Below, piece after piece: positions 63,547 to 64,000 of a DNA stretch of 64,000 nucleotides. The position numbers and the translations under genes are program-made. The notes beneath the pieces were generated by a model. It saw only the letters and a list, made by a program, of their open reading frames with translations. It ran no database searches and had not been told where the DNA came from. Origin of the DNA: Bradyrhizobium sp. (lineage in GTDB: Bacteria; Pseudomonadota; Alphaproteobacteria; Rhizobiales; Xanthobacteraceae); contig NZ_DAHUXJ010000015.1 of assembly GCF_027307225.1 (NCBI RefSeq), positions 167,695 through 231,694 of the forward strand. Reading direction: 5' to 3'. The first letter of the stretch is position 1; each line of letters opens with the position of its first letter.

Positions 63547-64000
63547 ATGAACATCCAGTCAGCGCCCGGGATCAACAAGCAGGAATTGATGCGCGCCGCG
63601 CGCGAGGACGCCTATTCCTTGCCGATCGAGGATTTCCACCCCGGCGCGCCGCAATTGTTCCGCAACGATACGCTGTGGCCGTATTTCGAGCGGCTGCGCA
63701 AGGAAGAGCCCGTGCATTACTGCACGAAGGCGCCGATCGAAGCCTATTGGTCAGTCACCTAGTACAACGACATCATGCATGTCGACACCAATCACCGCAT
63801 CTTCTCTTCGGACGTTTCGCTCGGCGGCATTTCGATCCGGGATGTCCCGCCCGGTTACGACTGGCCCAGCTTTATCGCGATGGACCAGCCGCGGCATGCA
63901 GCCCAGCGCAAGACGGTGTCGCCGATGTTCACGCCGGCGCATCTGGACGAACTCGCGATCCTGATCCGGCAGCGCACCGCGCGCGTGCTGGATTCGCTGC
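63547..64000 (+). pseudogene. cytochrome P450 (5' part) with an in-frame TAG, runs off the window
   Basis: From ATG 63547 (MNIQSAPGINKQELMRAARE) the frame is P450-like (DTLWPYFERLRKEEPVHYCT, EAYWSVT). It hits TAG at 63760-63762 and continues in the same frame with YNDIMHVDTNHRIFSSD, then FIAMDQPRHAAQRKTVSPMF, the I-helix-preceding C-helix region of bacterial P450s. The window ends before the heme Cys. The homologous position is normally a Lys or Arg, so AAG to TAG is the simplest change. Either a nonsense mutation or a sequencing error. Confidence 0.8.

Noticed and set aside
1..64000. CRISPR arrays or insertion-sequence transposases
   Set aside because: I looked for regularly spaced repeats and for DDE or Y1/HUH transposase sequence and saw none. 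The only recombinase is the tyrosine integrase.

Overview
The window looks like a chromosome segment of a Bradyrhizobium-type alphaproteobacterium (Nitrobacteraceae). The DNA is GC-rich. It has a ROSE-type RNA thermometer in front of an hsp20 gene, SOS boxes of the alphaproteobacterial GTTC-N7-GTTC form, a HisKA_2/HWE-type histidine kinase beside a single-domain response regulator, a DUF2336 protein and an isovaleryl-CoA dehydrogenase. This assignment comes from gene content and style, not from a database search.

Region 1 (1-20.8 kb) is accessory DNA rich in DNA repair and stress genes: an AbiEii-like nucleotidyltransferase with a translationally coupled partner, a LexA-box-controlled divergent pair of operons (secreted-type thermonuclease on one side, SRAP/YedK on the other), a UvrD-like helicase broken by an in-frame TAG, a histidine kinase and response regulator, a chain of small overlapping genes, Hsp20, DNA polymerase IV, Ku, a second LexA-box-controlled gene, and an AddAB-like pair of a PD-(D/E)XK nuclease and a UvrD helicase-nuclease. 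A short Ku C-terminal remnant follows.

Region 2 (21.1-44.5 kb) is a dense defence island. A four-gene, tightly coupled minus-strand operon encodes a restriction-endonuclease-fold protein, a DinG-like helicase with a pPIWI_RE_Z-like N-terminus, a 3098-residue protein that appears to fuse a pPIWI-RE module to a very large STAND-like ATPase, and a protein ending in a polynucleotide-kinase-like P-loop domain. A WYL regulator is divergent from it across 24 bp. Next comes a three-gene CBASS-like operon: a DUF2235 predicted lipase with membrane segments, a CD-NTase, and an S-4TM pore-forming effector. Divergent from that is a MarR - Ser/Thr kinase - TPR cassette. The giant pPIWI-RE/STAND protein and its kinase partner are the best candidates for an undescribed system.

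Region 3 (44.5-48.9 kb) is the integration end: a small DNA-binding protein, a tyrosine integrase, and two identical 47-bp copies of the 3' half of a tRNA-Val(CAC) gene, about 1 kb apart. Neither has a tRNA 5' half, so both read as attachment-site scars. The intact tRNA is expected to lie left of the window.

Region 4 (48.9-64 kb) resembles core chromosome: CAP-domain protein, two fasciclin paralogues, a cytochrome b / molybdopterin oxidoreductase pair, DUF2336, a TPP enzyme, an L,D-transpeptidase, an alpha/beta-hydrolase-adenylate cyclase fusion, an M48 protease with a DUF898 membrane protein, isovaleryl-CoA dehydrogenase, and the start of a cytochrome P450 gene that also carries an in-frame TAG.
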